Shown here in pieces: positions 5,640 through 7,080 of a stretch of 7,080 nucleotides of DNA. The stretch comes from an uncultured Eubacteriales bacterium (GTDB lineage Bacteria; Bacillota; Clostridia; Christensenellales; UBA1242). The stretch lies in NCBI GenBank assembly GCA_948787875.1, contig CAQFKO010000045.1, forward strand, positions 1 through 7,080, read 5' to 3'. Position 1 is the first letter of the stretch, and every line of letters starts with the position of its first letter. The notes below the pieces were generated by a model. It saw nothing but the letters and a program-made list of their open reading frames with translations, was not told the DNA's origin and made no database searches. Both the position numbers and the translations under genes were made by a program.

Positions 5640-6965
5640 CTATAAATCTTTTTCATTTTTGCATTTAAGCTTAATTCGTATCGGAGTTCCCGTAAAATCA
5701 AAAGCCCGTCTTAAATTATTTTCCAAATACCTTAAATAATTGTCTGTCATAAGTGAAGTATCATTCACAAACAGCACAAATGTAGGTGGGTTTGTGCCCG
5801 TTTGCGTAGTATAAAATATTCTGAGTTTTTTGTTGTTTTTTGTAACAGGTGCTTTTATTCTAAAAGCATCTTGAAGCACATCATTAAGTTCACCCGCCTT
5901 AACCATTTTGTTGCTGTTTGCAATAACCTCTTCAATAGCAGGCATAAGTTTTTCTAACCTTTTGCCTGTTAAGGCAGAAAGATATACCGACTTAAAATAA
6001 GGCATAAAGGCAAGTTCATTTTTAAGTTCTTCTTCAAACCTTACCATTGTGTTTGTTTCTTTGTCAATAAGATCCCACTTATTCATAACAACAACCGAAG
6101 GTTTGCTTTGCTCTTCAATAAAACTTGCGATTTTAAGGTCTTGGTCAGAAATTTTTGTGCTGGCATCTATCATAAGAATAACAACATCAGCATTTTTGAT
6201 GGCATCAAGACTTCTTATTATGGAATATCTTTCCACGCTTTCGTCTTCAATCTTGCTCTTTCTTCGCATTCCTGCGGTATCGATAAGCGAATATTTTTTT
6301 CCGTTATACTTAAACGGTACATTAATCGAGTCACGAGTTGTTCCTGCAACATTAGAAACAATAACTCTTTCTTCCCCAATCATTTTGTTAATAATGCTAG
6401 ACTTCCCTGCATTAGGTTTTCCCACAATTGCAATTTTTATAACACCGTCATCTGATTCTTCTTGTTGCAAACCGTCAAAACAGTCAATTATCGCATCAAG
6501 CAAATCGCCGACGCCCTTTCCATGAATAGAAGAAACCAAAAACGGCTCACCAAGCCCAAGTTCATAATATTCATATTTAATCATTTCGTCAAATTCGTCA
6601 ATTTTGTTAACAACAAGCAATATCTTTTTGTTAGACTTTCTAAGAACAGTTAGTGCATCTCTGTCTTGGCTGGTAAGCCCCGCCTTTCCGTCAACAACAA
6701 AAAGTGTTACATCTGCCATATCGATAGCAATTTTTGCCTGCTTAACAATACCAAGTCCAATCTCATCGTCTTTTTCAAGATCAATTCCGCCGGTATCAAT
6801 TAAGGTAAAGCCCTTATCAAGCCAAGTGGCATGAGAAAAAATTCTATCGCGAGTAACGCCGGGTTCGTCGTTAACAATAGAAATTCTTTTTCCTACAATT
6901 CTGTTAAAGAGTGTAGACTTGCCCACATTTGGTCTGCCCACAATTGCAACTAATGGCTCTTTCAT
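5640..6965 (-). CDS. der: Ribosome-assembly GTPase Der (EngA)
   Basis: A 441-residue protein with the double GTPase arrangement unique to Der/EngA, which acts in late assembly of the 50S subunit and is essential in most bacteria. Domain 1: G1 GRPNVGKS (10-17), G2-region GVTRD (36-40), G3 DTGG (57-60), G4 NKID (120-123). Domain 2: G1 GKPNAGKS (182-189), GTTRD (208-212), G3 DTAG (229-232), G4 NKWD (295-298). The C-terminal KH-like domain (about 355-435) contains the signature TGTNPPTFVLFVND (389-402). Length is normal and no motif is missing. AAGGAGAT lies just before the ATG, and a sigma-A-type promoter stands upstream. It is the first gene of the run with plsY (nine-base gap) and the SHOCT protein, near spoIVA as in other spore-formers. 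Confidence 0.98.
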   Translation of the reverse strand: MKEPLVAIVGRPNVGKSTLFNRIVGKRISIVNDEPGVTRDRIFSHATWLDKGFTLIDTGGIDLEKDDEIGLGIVKQAKIAIDMADVTLFVVDGKAGLTSQDRDALTVLRKSNKKILLVVNKIDEFDEMIKYEYYELGLGEPFLVSSIHGKGVGDLLDAIIDCFDGLQQEESDDGVIKIAIVGKPNAGKSSIINKMIGEERVIVSNVAGTTRDSINVPFKYNGKKYSLIDTAGMRRKSKIEDESVERYSIIRSLDAIKNADVVILMIDASTKISDQDLKIASFIEEQSKPSVVVMNKWDLIDKETNTMVRFEEELKNELAFMPYFKSVYLSALTGKRLEKLMPAIEEVIANSNKMVKAGELNDVLQDAFRIKAPVTKNNKKLRIFYTTQTGTNPPTFVLFVNDTSLMTDNYLRYLENNLRRAFDFTGTPIRIKLKCKNEKDL

Positions 6966-7080
6966 AAAATCTCCTTACTTTATAATTATATCTTATAAAT
7001 TAATTTTTAGCAAGATTTTTAAAACAGCATTTTAAAATTGTGTTTAAACAAACTAATTATAAGTAATCCAATAATTTAAA
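6966..7080. other. AT-rich intergenic region upstream of der
   Basis: Apart from the der promoter and ribosome binding site, these 115 bases hold no coding frame that I can support. The outer part (7014-7080) is A/T-rich, with self-complementary words (TTTTAAAA twice, GTTTAAAC) but no GC-containing hairpin that would make a terminator for a gene beyond the edge. Confidence 0.5.
6985..7013 (-). promoter_or_regulatory. Sigma-A-type promoter of the der run
   Basis: On the minus strand TTGCTA (7013-7008) is followed by 17 bases and a perfect TATAAT (6990-6985). Transcription would start around 6978, leaving only about 13 leader bases that open with the AAGGAGAT ribosome binding site. Confidence 0.7.

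Noticed and set aside
6049..6834. Several plus-strand frames opposite der
   Set aside because: They are antisense shadows of the two GTPase domains; der codons and motifs are intact.
7014..7080. Possible terminator or gene end upstream of der
   Set aside because: The self-complementary words are all A/T (TTTTAAAA, GTTTAAAC), with no GC-bearing stem and U-tract and no supportable reading frame.

Overview
The window looks like a piece of chromosome from an AT-rich, endospore-forming Firmicute, most likely an uncultured member of the Clostridia. The main reasons are a full-length spoIVA with a recognisable mother-cell sigma-E-type promoter, strong AAGGAGAT/GGAGG ribosome binding sites, sigma-A-type promoters, short intergenic gaps and A/T-ending codons. 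The taxonomic placement is inference; no 16S or other taxonomic marker is present.

Right half (4425-7080, minus strand). A sigma-A-type promoter just right of der starts a tight run: der (ribosome-assembly GTPase), plsY (first acyltransferase of phospholipid synthesis) and a small membrane protein with a C-terminal SHOCT domain, ending in a hairpin terminator. spoIVA follows on the same strand but has its own sigma-E-type promoter, so the spore-coat ATPase is separated from the housekeeping run. The order resembles the der-(plsY)-gpsA-spoIVA neighbourhood of Bacilli and Clostridia, but gpsA is absent and the SHOCT membrane protein occupies its place.

Middle (1683-2874). On the plus strand is a membrane-anchored glycoside hydrolase family 18 protein, convergent with spoIVA. 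Both share a bidirectional hairpin terminator. Its general acid Glu is present, but several supporting active-site positions are changed.

Left part (1-1584, minus strand). A sigma-A-type promoter with very short predicted leader drives a two-gene unit: a SixA/GpmB-like histidine phosphatase, translationally coupled (TAATG overlap) to an amidohydrolase-fold protein that runs off the left edge of the window. The second protein keeps the scaffold motifs of the YtcJ/Amidohydrolase_3 family, but all the metal-ligand positions I can align (HxH, His, His, Asp) are replaced. It looks like a pseudoenzyme, or an enzyme with a rebuilt site, and is the most unusual object here.

I see no tRNA, rRNA, CRISPR array, insertion sequence, phage gene or riboswitch. 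All gene-free gaps are under 150 bases.
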